Assembly: GCF_036370855.1 (NCBI RefSeq)
Contig: NC_088101.1
Coordinates: 34,744,585 to 34,808,584, forward strand
DNA length: 64,000 nt
Source of the DNA: Dromaius novaehollandiae
Taxonomy: Eukaryota; Chordata; Aves; Casuariiformes; Dromaiidae
Reading direction: 5' to 3'
Both the position numbers and the translations under genes were made by a program. Each line of letters starts with the position of its first letter. Within the stretch, counting starts at the first letter, position 1. The notes under the pieces were generated by a model that made no database searches, had not been told where the DNA came from, and worked only from the letters and a program-made list of their open reading frames with translations. Of this stretch, positions 26,101-33,900 are shown piece by piece.

Positions 26101-29100
26101 CTAAACAATACACAACCAGTTTTCTCACTGTAAGAGAAAAATGTTTATAAAACACTTGGATTAAAAAAATAATGAGACTGACGCAGGGGTGGCACATTAT
26201 ACTATATATTAAAAAAGAAAAAAGAAGCTTACAGCTTTGTTCTTTGTGATTATTTAGTTTTGTCAAGATTTTGCTGGGATGCAGAACCCAACACAAAAGT
26301 TGCCATGCTTATGTGCACCATGCGTATCAGTAATTTTGCATAGTAGGATACAGACTATCCCAGAGGTTTAAATGGTCAGCTTTGATCTGATGGCTTCTAC
26401 ACACAGTCTTAATCTCATCCATAGCACAAAGAATCCAATTCTTCTAACATGCTAGAGATTTTCCCTACCAAAGGAAAAAAAAAGAGAGAGAGAGAGAGAG
26501 AAGAAAAAGCATGCAAGCCCCCAACAAAACAAAACAAAGCAGAGACATTCAGTCTGTCTTAGTAGGAAAACATAAAAAAAAAAAGCAATTTCAAGTGTAA
26601 TTACATAGATGCAAGTATTCCTATATGGCTGAGGCCTTAGGCTCTAATTCTGTTCCAGATGAAGTCAATGGAAAAATTTTCATTATTTCAGAGGGAGCAA
26701 AGCAGAGTTTTCCTCTCTCCCTTCCCAGTACTCTCCTCCATTTGTGAAAACAAAACCAGAATATCTATACAATTTTTAAATTATTTTAAAATTTTAAAAT
26801 GACTTTTGTCACTTCAAGGTTCTCTCAACATTTCCTTTTAAGCTCAGATCATGAACTTTTCAAGAAAAAGAATTACACTTTTAAGGGGTTGTTCACAGTA
26901 TAACAATTTGGGGCTACCTACCAATGAAACTGATGTATAAAAAACAGAGATAAGCAGTAGTAATACTGACAATAAAAGTAATTTATTTAATAAAAGGCAT
27001 ACACTGTGCATCATCGGTAAAAGATTCTGGCCACAGAGATGCCAGGCTGATGTTTTAGGAATAGCAGTAATCATAAATAAATAAATAAATAAAATCATTT
27101 ATATATAAAACCCCAAATCTTACAATGCCTGGGAAAAAAATGTGTTTGATTTCTGTCATATTTCTAACTTCCCTTAGGTAAGTGCAAGAACACCCACTCA
27201 GCCTTCTCTCCCCCAAACAACACCCTGCTTCTGTGTCATTCAGAAAAATACACACTGTCAAATATACTGCTGAATAATACATTCTTTCAAAACTCATTTT
27301 CTTAGCCCAGAGAAACACGAAGCAGATCCATGATGTGGCAGAGGGCTTTACCTGCAATATGAGGAACAAAACTGTGACTCTGGTCAAGACACAACTATAA
27401 CCCACAGATATATTTGGGGGGGATGGTGAGGAAAGGGAGGAGAAAAAAATACACCTGTTAAGGCACACTGCACACCTCATCCATAGTGTCCTGCATTTGG
27501 AGAATCTCGCCTCCCTCACAAGTTTTTTTACCCAACAAAGCTTTTCTATGGCTCTATTAGCACATACCTACATAACAAACCCAGATGCTAATAGCAGCTG
27601 CTTAGCTTACATCTGTTGTTAAATCACTCTGCCATGCTCCATGTCTTCTCTAGAGAAATGTGCACTGAGGCCCAATTCTCCTGTCACAATATCCAAATAA
27701 TGCGCCACTGCATGATGAGCATTACTGGTATCTTGTCACAGACAGCTCCTTACTTTGTACACTTAATTCCAATAACTGAAAATCTAGGACTGCTCTTTGT
27801 AGCCAGAACTACGCCCTGAGAGGAATGTTAAAGGAGTAGATGCTTTTATTTTGAGTTGGCACATTTTGTTCAATCACTGCCCAAGGCAAATCCTTACTGT
27901 GTTCCTAGATGCTTTACAGGGATGACAGTACGTTGCTGATTTATACTACCGCATGCCAAGATTTCCATTAGTAATGCCTTTCAGAGGGGCGTACCTCCGT
28001 TTCAAAACTCTTGAAAGGTTAATTCTCTGCTCATGGGAGGCTAGCACAAAAGGAGGCACATATTGCTTCGGAGATGGGCCTTCCCACTCCCAGACCGGTC
28101 ATTCTGCTCCAGCTCTGCCACCGGCTTATATGACCACAGTGACTTCCTCCATTTGTATTTTCCTTTTCCCTTTTCAATTTGCATTACCACGGTTGTAAAC
28201 TCAGGGAGTTACTGTGGCTCCCATCTGCAATCTTTACCAAGGACGTGCATATCTTGATGCCCAAATTATCTCTGAAGGAGATAACTCAGGCACGGGAAGA
28301 AGGATTCCTACTTTGCACACCTTGCCACCAAGGAAAAGGACAAGGCTTCTTACAGTCTATGGTTTCTAGTCTGTATGGTAGCTCAGGTGTCTCTACCTAG
28401 CACGCAACGGAGAGGCCAGTACCACCTAGTGTGCCACGCTATGAAAGATGCTGTGGAGACCAGAGGTACAAAACAGGTTAAGGGCTCACAGCGTCATCAC
28501 TAAAGGCACTGACTACACCGAGCAGAAAGTAGACACCAAGTGCAAATGTGTACACATGATTCAGAGCAACGGTAGTGAAAAATGATTTTTTTAATATTAA
28601 GAACAAATTAAATGTCACTACTAGTTTCAGTGGCTCGAGCCTTTTATTGAGATGTAACAAGCGAGATCAACCACGGGCTATAGCCAAGTTTCACTAACTG
28701 CACTAGAGTCCAGGCAGGCTGCCAGGCTGTGAGCTGCTGTAATCACCAGCGCACCCAGGGCACCCCAAAACCGCCACGCGATGGAGGATCTGTCCCAAAG
28801 CTCCCAGTGCAGTAACTTCGGAGAGTTCCGGTTATAAAAACAATTAAAATAAGAACGGCCGTACACTGAGACACAGCCTTGCTCCGTACCAGCGCTGAAA
28901 CAAGGCCCAGCCCTTAAAATAAGCCAATAAACAAACAAGACGACCCGGCCCGGCGGAGCAGCCCGGCCGCTCCCGCGATGCCCTCAGCGCAGACCCGCGG
29001 CACCCAGGCGCGGCGGCCCCGGGGCGGCCCCGGCGCCATGTGCTCGGCGGCGGCGGCGGCTCCCGCACGCCCGCTCCGTTGCATAAGCCCACTGATGTAA

Positions 29101-29430
29101 TGCCGGCCCCGCTCCGCGGGCTCCCGCCGCTGCCGCCTCGCCTCCCCCCTTCCCGCCCGCTCGGCCACCGGCGGCGCCCGCGCCCGCGCCCCGCACCGCC
29201 CCGCACCGCCGCGCCCCCCGCCCGGGCACCGCGCCCCACCGCGCCGCACCGCACCGCGCCGCGCCGCACCGCACCGCACAGCCGGGCGGCGGCCGGCACC
29301 CCTCCCCGCGACTGCCTGCCCCCGCGGCGCGGCGCGGCGAGGCGAGGTGAGGCGCGGCGAGGCGAGGCGAGGCGAGGCGGGCGCCGCTACCTTCCACGGT
29401 CTCCTCCAGCGTCTCCTCGTCGCTGTCCAT
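8265..29430 (-). CDS. SETD7: SETD7 (SET7/9) histone-lysine N-methyltransferase, complete, 8 coding exons
   Basis: SETD7 transfers one methyl group from S-adenosylmethionine to lysine, classically histone H3 Lys4 and also non-histone targets such as p53 and TAF10; it acts in nucleus and cytosol. The coding exons on the complement are 29430-29391, 20982-20853, 15537-15336, 13179-12990, 11210-11129, 9972-9855, 9564-9407 and 8445-8265. They total 1101 nt, or 366 codons plus TGA, the same length as human SETD7. Every junction is GT-AG and phases match (1,2,0,1,2,0,2). MORN repeats lie around residues 36-58, 59-81 and 106-128; the SET domain is about 214-336. Tyr245, Lys294, Asn296, His297, Tyr305 and Tyr335 all sit at human positions. 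The start is the first ATG in the leader and has an ideal Kozak context. No frameshift or stop interrupts it. Human numbering is from established knowledge; the exon map is read from the sequence. Confidence 0.97.
8446..9406 (-). other. SETD7 intron 7 (phase 2)
   Basis: 961 bp, donor GTAAGT next to 9407 and acceptor TCTAG next to 8445. Open frames inside match nothing recognised. No repeat is evident. Confidence 0.9.
9407..9564 (-). CDS. SETD7: SETD7 coding exon 7 (SET domain catalytic core)
   Basis: 158 nt, residues 255-306 plus two bases of codon 307. It starts [10 protein letters not shown] and contains the key SET motif [12 protein letters not shown], giving Lys294, Asn296 and His297 for S-adenosylmethionine binding. 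Tyr305, part of the hydrogen-bond network around the target lysine, is near the end. The donor is CC|GTAAGT. The split codon 307 reads CC|G, proline, where human has methionine, an unusual change beside the active site. Confidence 0.97.
9565..9854 (-). other. SETD7 intron 6 (phase 0)
   Basis: 290 bp, the shortest intron of the gene. Donor GTAAAG, acceptor AACTAG. No other feature seen. Confidence 0.92.
9855..9972 (-). CDS. SETD7: SETD7 coding exon 6 (start of SET domain)
   Basis: 118 nt. The first base completes Arg215, then residues 216-254. It begins [16 protein letters not shown], the S-adenosylmethionine-binding first SET motif (AGEGLFSK), and includes SFYNG with Tyr245, a catalytic-pocket tyrosine that helps limit the enzyme to monomethylation. 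Acceptor TCTAG, donor GAG|GTAAAG. Confidence 0.97.
9973..11128 (-). other. SETD7 intron 5 (phase 2)
   Basis: 1156 bp, donor AG|GTAGAC. It contains a striking perfect hairpin at 10526-10560, listed separately. No other gene signal. Confidence 0.9.
10526..10560. repeat. Perfect 15-bp inverted repeat with 5-nt loop
   Basis: GCCACAGAAAAATAC at 10526-10540 is followed by five bases and then its exact reverse complement at 10546-10560. After a 4-base bulge, a further CTA/TAG pair (10523-10525 and 10565-10567) could extend the stem. Because it is self-complementary it would fold in RNA from either strand. It lies in SETD7 intron 5. No flanking transposon ends or target duplication are obvious. A template-switch origin or a tiny MITE relic are possible explanations. 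Confidence 0.9.
11129..11210 (-). CDS. SETD7: SETD7 coding exon 5 (MORN-SET linker)
   Basis: 82 nt. GC completes Ser188, then residues 189-214 and two bases of Arg215. It encodes the linker [20 protein letters not shown] and ends DPYESE, which leads into the SET domain. The start differs slightly from human (SPVYSFDK against NSVYHFDK), with no length change. Acceptor TTTTAG, donor GAG AG|GTAGAC. Confidence 0.96.
12217..12243. repeat. Poly(A) tract, A27
   Basis: The longest mononucleotide run in the window, in SETD7 intron 4. A C-run lies about 30 bp before it. No SINE or LINE body was recognised upstream. Confidence 0.9.
12740..12755. repeat. Poly(T) tract, T16
   Basis: Uninterrupted T16 run in SETD7 intron 4. 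Confidence 0.85.
12990..13179 (-). CDS. SETD7: SETD7 coding exon 4 (last MORN-like strands)
   Basis: 190 nt, residues 125-187 plus the first base of Ser188. It starts [19 protein letters not shown] and continues through [20 protein letters not shown], the MORN-type beta-hairpin pattern, ending at FEVVPG. Acceptor CTCTCAG, donor GGC A|GTAAGT. Substitutions relative to human are scattered and conservative in length, with no indel. Confidence 0.97.
13180..15335 (-). other. SETD7 intron 3 (phase 0)
   Basis: 2156 bp. It carries an imperfect AC microsatellite at 13325-13367. No gene or transposon recognised. Confidence 0.9.
13325..13367. repeat. AC microsatellite with AAAC interruptions
   Basis: (AC)11 followed by ACAAAC units and a short AC/GC tail, in SETD7 intron 3 about 150 bp upstream of exon 4 on the gene's strand. 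Confidence 0.85.
15336..15537 (-). CDS. SETD7: SETD7 coding exon 3 (MORN repeats)
   Basis: 202 nt. C completes Ser57, then residues 58-124. It contains the MORN signatures [30 protein letters not shown] and [13 protein letters not shown], each a Tyr/Phe-x-Gly beta hairpin. MORN repeats in SETD7 form the N-terminal beta-sheet platform next to the SET domain. Acceptor TTACCAG, donor TACCCG|GTAAGC. It is almost identical to human. Confidence 0.97.
17889..17908. repeat. Poly(T) tract, T20
   Basis: T20 run in SETD7 intron 2, equal to A20 on the gene's strand. Confidence 0.9.
17983..18000. repeat. 18-bp perfect palindrome
   Basis: CAAGTGGTATACCACTTG equals its own reverse complement. It is flanked by imperfectly matching TTACCA and GGTAA words that extend the dyad with gaps. 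It lies in SETD7 intron 2. Confidence 0.85.
19193..19213. repeat. 21-bp palindrome with one central base
   Basis: CAGCTAAAGC, one T, then GCTTTAGCTG, an exact reverse complement. In SETD7 intron 2. Confidence 0.85.
20131..20172. repeat. (AC)21 microsatellite
   Basis: Uninterrupted 42-bp AC repeat in SETD7 intron 2, about 680 bp downstream of exon 2 on the gene's strand. The length suggests it is polymorphic. Confidence 0.95.
20853..20982 (-). CDS. SETD7: SETD7 coding exon 2 (first MORN repeat)
   Basis: 130 nt. GG completes Gly14, then residues 15-56 and two bases of Ser57. It reads [16 protein letters not shown], then [20 protein letters not shown], the first full MORN repeat, and ends FDG. 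Acceptor TTTAAG|GG, donor GGAAG|GTAGAC. It matches the human protein essentially residue for residue. Confidence 0.97.
22600..24650 (+). mobile_element. CR1 LINE, 5'-truncated and internally rearranged
   Basis: This is a degraded CR1 non-LTR retrotransposon on the plus strand, antisense to SETD7. Clear CR1 landmarks occur in order: a leader/early-ORF2 part (about 22640-22950); the start of the endonuclease region around 22985-23140 (GCATGGGGAATGGGAGGAATTA, TGGTGGGATAGCTC); the reverse-transcriptase part from 23141 ([21 protein letters not shown]); a later ADD-type region near 23760; and the 3' end with GGCTGCCCAGAGAGG and TTGGACTAGATGATCTCCAG up to about 24650. Many frameshifts and stops make it inactive. 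The central endonuclease part is deleted near 23140, and a 39-bp segment at 23471-23509 is inverted. The left boundary is approximate. Confidence 0.9.
23151..23372 (+). pseudogene. Fragment of CR1 reverse transcriptase ORF2
   Basis: An open stretch of 74 codons encodes the N-terminal part of the CR1 reverse transcriptase: [17 protein letters not shown], then [20 protein letters not shown] and [16 protein letters not shown]. The order (helper helix, NYRPV-LT motif, Met/Lys-rich helix) is that of chicken-type CR1 RT. It is cut by a frameshift just after LLEIT and lies inside the larger CR1 remnant. It is a relic, not a host gene. Confidence 0.85.
26483..26501. repeat. GA microsatellite
   Basis: (AG)9-type run in SETD7 intron 1, after an A-rich stretch. 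Confidence 0.85.
27073..27094. repeat. AAAT tetranucleotide repeat
   Basis: About five units of AAAT in SETD7 intron 1. Confidence 0.85.
29190..29279. repeat. GC-rich CGCAC/CGCGC low-complexity repeat
   Basis: Irregular alternation of CCGCACCG and CCGCGCCG words in SETD7 intron 1, within the CpG island. It generates long Arg/Pro/Ala open frames in several frames that are artefacts of composition. Confidence 0.75.
29326..29380. repeat. GGCGA/GGCGC pentanucleotide minisatellite
   Basis: Eleven consecutive 5-bp units (GGCGC, GGCGA, one GGTGA, last GGCGG). On the SETD7 strand it reads (TCGCC)n and begins about ten bases after the exon 1 splice donor (GT at 29390-29389). Confidence 0.92.
29391..29430 (-). 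CDS. SETD7: SETD7 coding exon 1 (N-terminus)
   Basis: Forty nt from ATG at 29430 encode [13 protein letters not shown] plus the first base of Gly14, then donor G|GTAGCG. Human starts MDSDDEMVEEAVEG, the same length with acidic character kept. The start is supported by GCCGCCATGG, an optimal Kozak context, by being the first ATG of the leader and by exact length agreement with the family. Confidence 0.96.
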
Positions 29431-29450
29431 GGCGGCGGCGGCGGCGGCGG
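29431..29450. repeat. GCC trinucleotide repeat abutting the SETD7 start codon
   Basis: On the gene's strand six to seven GCC units run directly into ATG. The repeat itself supplies the Kozak consensus. In the mRNA it is a short 5' UTR GCC (CGG-type) repeat, in a location where length changes could alter translation. Confidence 0.92.
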
Positions 29451-29720
29451 GGCGCAGCCGCTGTAACCCGCGGCGGGCGCGCGCTCGCCGCGCCGCCCGG
29501 GAGGAGCCGTCGCGCGCGCCGCCGACGGCAGCGGGGCGGCGCCGGCCCGGCCGCCCCGCGCGGGGAGGGAGCCCTCGGCGGGGCCGCCGCCCCCCGCCGC
29601 CCCCCGCCGCCCGCACCAGCCCTGCTCCGCCGGCGCTGCCACGGCGGCCCCCCGAGAGCGGAGGCTGGAAAGCGGCAACTGGAAGGTCGCGCGTTCGAGT
29701 TTCCTTTCACTCGCCCTTCG

Positions 29721-30499
29721 TCTCCAGGATACGCTCAGGTCGTGGTTTGCCTTGTCCGCGCTAACGCATCGAAGAGAAGTTATTTGCAAGGGGAACGGGG
29801 ACCTTAGGGAATCAGGCGGCTCCAGAAACCAGGGCTCAGGGAAAACATCGACCACCACAACGTCCGCCAGCAGCAAGAACGCTGGCACATGCTCAGAAAA
29901 AATCCACACGTAGGGATGCACACACGTATATGCACATTTATATGGGACTTAATATACAGAAGAAAACACTACAGAATTTTGTCAGTTTATACTGAGAGAG
30001 GTCCCTAAGATTTAGTACGAAGTAGTACACAAAACAGGAAAAAAAACCCATCCAGGTTGGGACCCTCAGGATACTGAACCTTGTAAAACGCTGGCAAAGC
30101 ACACTTGGAGTGATTCGCCAAGTTTACATTTCTGCAAGTCACCTTGCAAGACAGACCTTCTTATGCACCCAAACCAGCACCACGGCACCGCTTGTTCCTG
30201 GGCTGCACTGAGAAACACTTTTTTAACTGATACACTTGATACTGAGCGATTTAATTGCCAAAACATACAGGCTCCTGGATTTCAGTTTTGCACAAACTGC
30301 AACAAACTCAGGAAGTCCATGCGGTTTGCGAGTTCATACTGCTATGATGGAAGTGCTGTATCACTGAACGCCTCTGTGCATGTGAGGGATCTTGTCCTCC
30401 TCCAAAGGCTGACAATGCAGCAGGCATCGCCTCAGCGAGAAGCCGGAGTGTTTCTAGGTCTTCCAGAGGGCTGCCGTGGGAGCGCAGGGGGTCCCTCCT
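29721..30499. other. Upstream flank of SETD7, no gene
   Basis: GC content falls quickly away from the island. An open frame at 30163-30687 overlaps the CR1 remnant and has no family match. No gene seen. Confidence 0.5.
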
Positions 30500-30918
30500 T
30501 TACCCTACAGGAGATGATCCAGATGGTCGGGGCTGGAGCACCCGCTCTGCGAGAAATGGGGCTCTTTCAGCCTGGAGAACAGACAGCCTCACGGGGACCC
30601 AACAGCAGCCTATCTGTACTTACGTTACTGAGAAAACAGAGGCTCTTCACAGTGGTGGAAGGACAAGAGGCAATGGGCATAATTTAAAACAAGAGCGATT
30701 CTGACTAGATATGGGGAAAAACTTCCACACCATGAGCACAGCCAAGCAGTGGAGCAGGCTGCCCAGAGAAGGTACGCAGTCTCCATCCCTGCAGGCTCTC
30801 AAGCCTGACTGGATAAAGCCCTGAATAACTTGTCCTGGTCTCACAGCTGACCCTGCTGTGAGCAGGCTGCACTGAGACCTCCTGGGTCCCTTCCCACCTC
30901 AACAACTCCGTGAGTCTA
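30500..30918 (+). mobile_element. CR1 LINE 3'-end fragment
   Basis: The order of short conserved words is that of a CR1 tail: AGGAGATGATCCAGATGGTC, TTTCAGCCTGGAGAA, AGAGGCAATGGGCATAA, GCAGGCTGCCCAGAGAA, AGTCTCCATCC, GACTGGATAAAGCCCTG, ACCCTGCTGTGAGCAGG, GACCTCCTGGGTCCCTTCC, ending in a TGAGTCTATG tail. It lacks the reverse-transcriptase part, the usual 5' truncation. It lies about 1.1 kb upstream of the SETD7 start codon, in divergent orientation to SETD7. Its sequence differs from the intron 1 copy, so it is probably a different subfamily. Confidence 0.88.
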
Positions 30919-33900
30919 TGTTAAGTCAGCCATGTGCTGCCAGGCTATATCATGCATTGCTGAGGTCAGGGACCCATTGCATCGGGAGAACAGGACAGAT
31001 AAATCCTAGAGAAACCAAATAATCACATACATCTGCAGAAAGGGAGTTTGGAAATCCTTAAACAGGAGAATAATGAGGTTAGTATTTGACCTAATTGACA
31101 TGAGAATTTATAAAATATTAATCTCAAGAGCCTTGGAGAAGATTTGAGAATTACAGGAAACTCAGCCGGAACAGAAGGGCTTGCTTTTGTATCCTGGATG
31201 GTTAATTTAACTAAGGAACAGTCACTTCTGCTGTTTAGGAAACAGAATTTGTGGTTTGAAGCCTGGATACCGAAAGCAATTCTGATTTAAACCCACCGAA
31301 ATAGAAACTGAGGCAAGAGAACAAGGCGTATTTCATTGCTTTGCTTAGATTTGCATGTTTACTGTGTTCAAGCAAAGAATCATTATTTTTTGAATCCCTA
31401 TGTCTGTTTTGTTTCAATAATTGTGTCTCTCTGAAAAGATTAATTGAAACTCAGAACATACACAACACTGGAGTTCTCAAAAGAGATGTGCTTAAGCCAT
31501 TAACATATCTGGTGGCGAAAAGGAGATGAGGCTATGGGCCTGGAGCTGGAACATGTAGTACCATTTGCACTAAGAAATAGTAAAGAGCAGGTATTCAGGA
31601 AGCACAACAGAAATCAAGGAGAACCGCACTGCCGCGACCTACACGCACAGAGGAGAAGATGGAAATCAAAAGGATGCTCAAACACAGTAGCGTGGTAGGT
31701 GCTCACTTGCAGAAGCTCATCAGGATATGGGACAGCAGCATTCACACCAAAAGCCTATCCCCTTCTCAGACCTTTTGCCAAAATGACACAGCAAAAATGT
31801 TAAGGTTACAAGTTCTCAAAATATAAGAAATACCTAAGCACATTTGATGTGCCCCCCCATTGTATAAGCTATTTTACTGTTTTTAATTACAGAACCACGT
31901 ATTATTTTTCCAGAGAGCCCCTGCCCTGTTCTATGATGATAGTATTTCCTTTTACCCCATGCATCCCACACGCAGCTCCAGGCCTTGCGTACTCTACTCG
32001 CTATCCAGCACTCTCACTCGATACAAAAGTAAAGCTTGCGCCAGGGGAGCTTCGGCTGTTCTCCCTGTGTGGTAACCAACTTCCTCACAGGTTAACAAAC
32101 CTTTCTGCAATGCAGCTATGGCACTAGACATGCTATCATTTCTATTTTACAGAACTAAGGGACTACGGCTAAAATTTTTAAGGTTTAAAACAAAGGTTAA
32201 AACTGTTAAGGTAAATATCAAGTACCAGCTTGTTGTCAGAGTTCTTAGCATTACATGTCATGTCACATGTTCAGAGCCCAATTTCCACTAGTTTTAAATA
32301 CAGCTGTAAGAACAGCATAGAAACACTAAAAATAAATGCACTGTTCTGGCATTTCACGGTAGATAGTGAAAAGCAGGAAAAATTTAATATCAAGTTACAA
32401 GAAACTCCATTCACACCCACCATCTACAGCCACACTGCTGTATGAGAGCTCAGCCCACCAGCACAGCTATTCCCAAGTGTCCATTGTTGAGCAGAAAACA
32501 AGTGGCAACCAGCTGTGAGCATTTTGGTGTAACCAGCTTGCCCACCATCGGAGAGGAGCCCTCCCAGGAGAACATCTGACAGCCTGCTGTGCTTAGGGGT
32601 CGCAGCAGCTTAGATCGCTCCCCCTGCTTTGGCAGACTGCAGAGGCATCTCTGAGCTGGTTTTCAGCTTTCTTAACTGTCTAATCAGAAAAGCAGTGAAA
32701 CGTTTTGTGACTTGCAGTATGTCTTCCCACCTTTAAGCACTGTTCAAGTTTGTTCAAGCTGCTATGAACCAGTGGCCTTTTCTTCTCTACGCAGAGGCCA
32801 GTTTGTTTTGTCCTCAGCCAGCAGACTGCTCTCATCCTCCTTACACGTTAGCTCTGCAGCCAGCAATCTAATCTCACTGTTTTTGCAATCTCTTGCTTTA
32901 CCTTTTATTTAATGTCAACTCCTGGGGGAAAAAAACCCTAAAGCTAAAAGAAATGTAGACAAACATTTTTCACAAGACAAATCTGATGCATTGCCAGAGC
33001 ACTCTGTGCTCTATCCTCACCATAGTAAGGATCCTTTGCAAAAGTAGCATGCGATCATGTAACGAAAGAGAGCAGCAAAATGCACAGAAGAAGGCACTGA
33101 GGTTGGATGCGCAATCTCTGTTCCTATGCTTCCTAACTGCAGCGTTCGGGTTTGGAATAGCAATAACACTCTCTTTTAACATGGCCTCATAATTAAACAA
33201 CAACAAAGTATCACAGTGACTCTTAGCTATGGCACTGAGGTCACAGAAATAACAGCGCAACTGGGAGAAGCAGGATATTGTCACCCATGAGAAGTAGATG
33301 CGAGGGGTGGGAAGCAGTGACTGTTTTGCAGGGGGGACTCAGAGCTCCTTGCTGTGAGCAGCAAGAGGAACCCAGACATGTGGTCTCTCTCTGGCCACAG
33401 CCAGATTTTGGAAGGAAGTGTTCTTTCTGGATTTAAAAACGCTGGTCATCCTCTACGCTCTCCCTTACGGCTTTCCTCCTCTTTCTCTTCTTCTGGTTCT
33501 TTCCCTTCTTTCACTACTGAACCCTTCCAGTTCACCTCCAGTCTACTGCTTCCTATGTTCCCTTCTACACCATAGTTCTCACCCTACAAGACCTAAGCAG
33601 AGCTCAGGTACGGTCTGCCACATTGTAACAAAGGTTTTCTGTCATCTCTGAATAGGACAAGCTTTATTATAAGCAAAAAGGGAATGACTGCTTCCTAAAA
33701 TGCTTCAAATGCTAAAATAAGAAATAAACCTTACGACACTCCAGGTTGTTGCTTGTTTAAGCTACAACGCTACATGTTTACAAAATACCGTTTTTGAGGA
33801 TGGTACTTTAAGGCTTAAATCAAGGCATAGTGGGTTGTTCTTTGGGGATTCCTGGGCTTTGAACAATGTCATTCAGACATTTATAACACAGAAATGGCTC

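Larger units (their letters stand above)
20983..29390 (-). other. SETD7 intron 1 (phase 1)
   Basis: 8408 bp, the largest intron. It contains a rearranged CR1 LINE (about 22600-24650), a GA repeat, an AAAT repeat and, near exon 1, the downstream part of the CpG island with GC-rich minisatellites. Nothing else gene-like is visible. A small GC-richer patch lies near 25370-25700. Confidence 0.9.
28930..29720 (-). promoter_or_regulatory. SETD7 CpG-island promoter and 5' leader
   Basis: The stretch is very GC-rich with CpG at nearly every possible place, and it spans SETD7 exon 1. No TATA box precedes the start codon; GC-box-like GGGGCGG words are present near 29533. This is the usual form of a broad housekeeping promoter. 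On the minus strand no ATG occurs between 29766 and the start codon at 29430, so the leader has no upstream AUG. The transcription start is not visible; it presumably lies within about 29450-29700. The part below 29391 is first-intron sequence. Confidence 0.85.

Noticed and set aside
28984-29616. Apparent 62-residue extension of SETD7 starting at 29616
   Set aside because: The codon at 29616-29614 is GTG, not ATG, and family length matches exactly from the ATG at 29430. Kept only as a low-interest non-AUG possibility.
29683-29703. tRNA-like T-arm word (GGTCGCGCGTTCGAGTTTCC)
   Set aside because: Contains GTTCGA but no matching 3' T-stem, no A box upstream at the right spacing and no acceptor stem. 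Not a tRNA.
28914-29921. Very long open frames on both strands across the CpG island (up to 335 codons)
   Set aside because: Arg/Ala/Pro/Gly low-complexity products of GC-rich DNA that lacks stop codons; they run through the real SETD7 exon 1 and its splice donor. The minus 335-codon frame starts at GTG, not ATG.
30163-30687. 174-codon plus frame upstream of SETD7
   Set aside because: Its second half is CR1 tail sequence in a frame that encodes nothing in CR1; no host family match.
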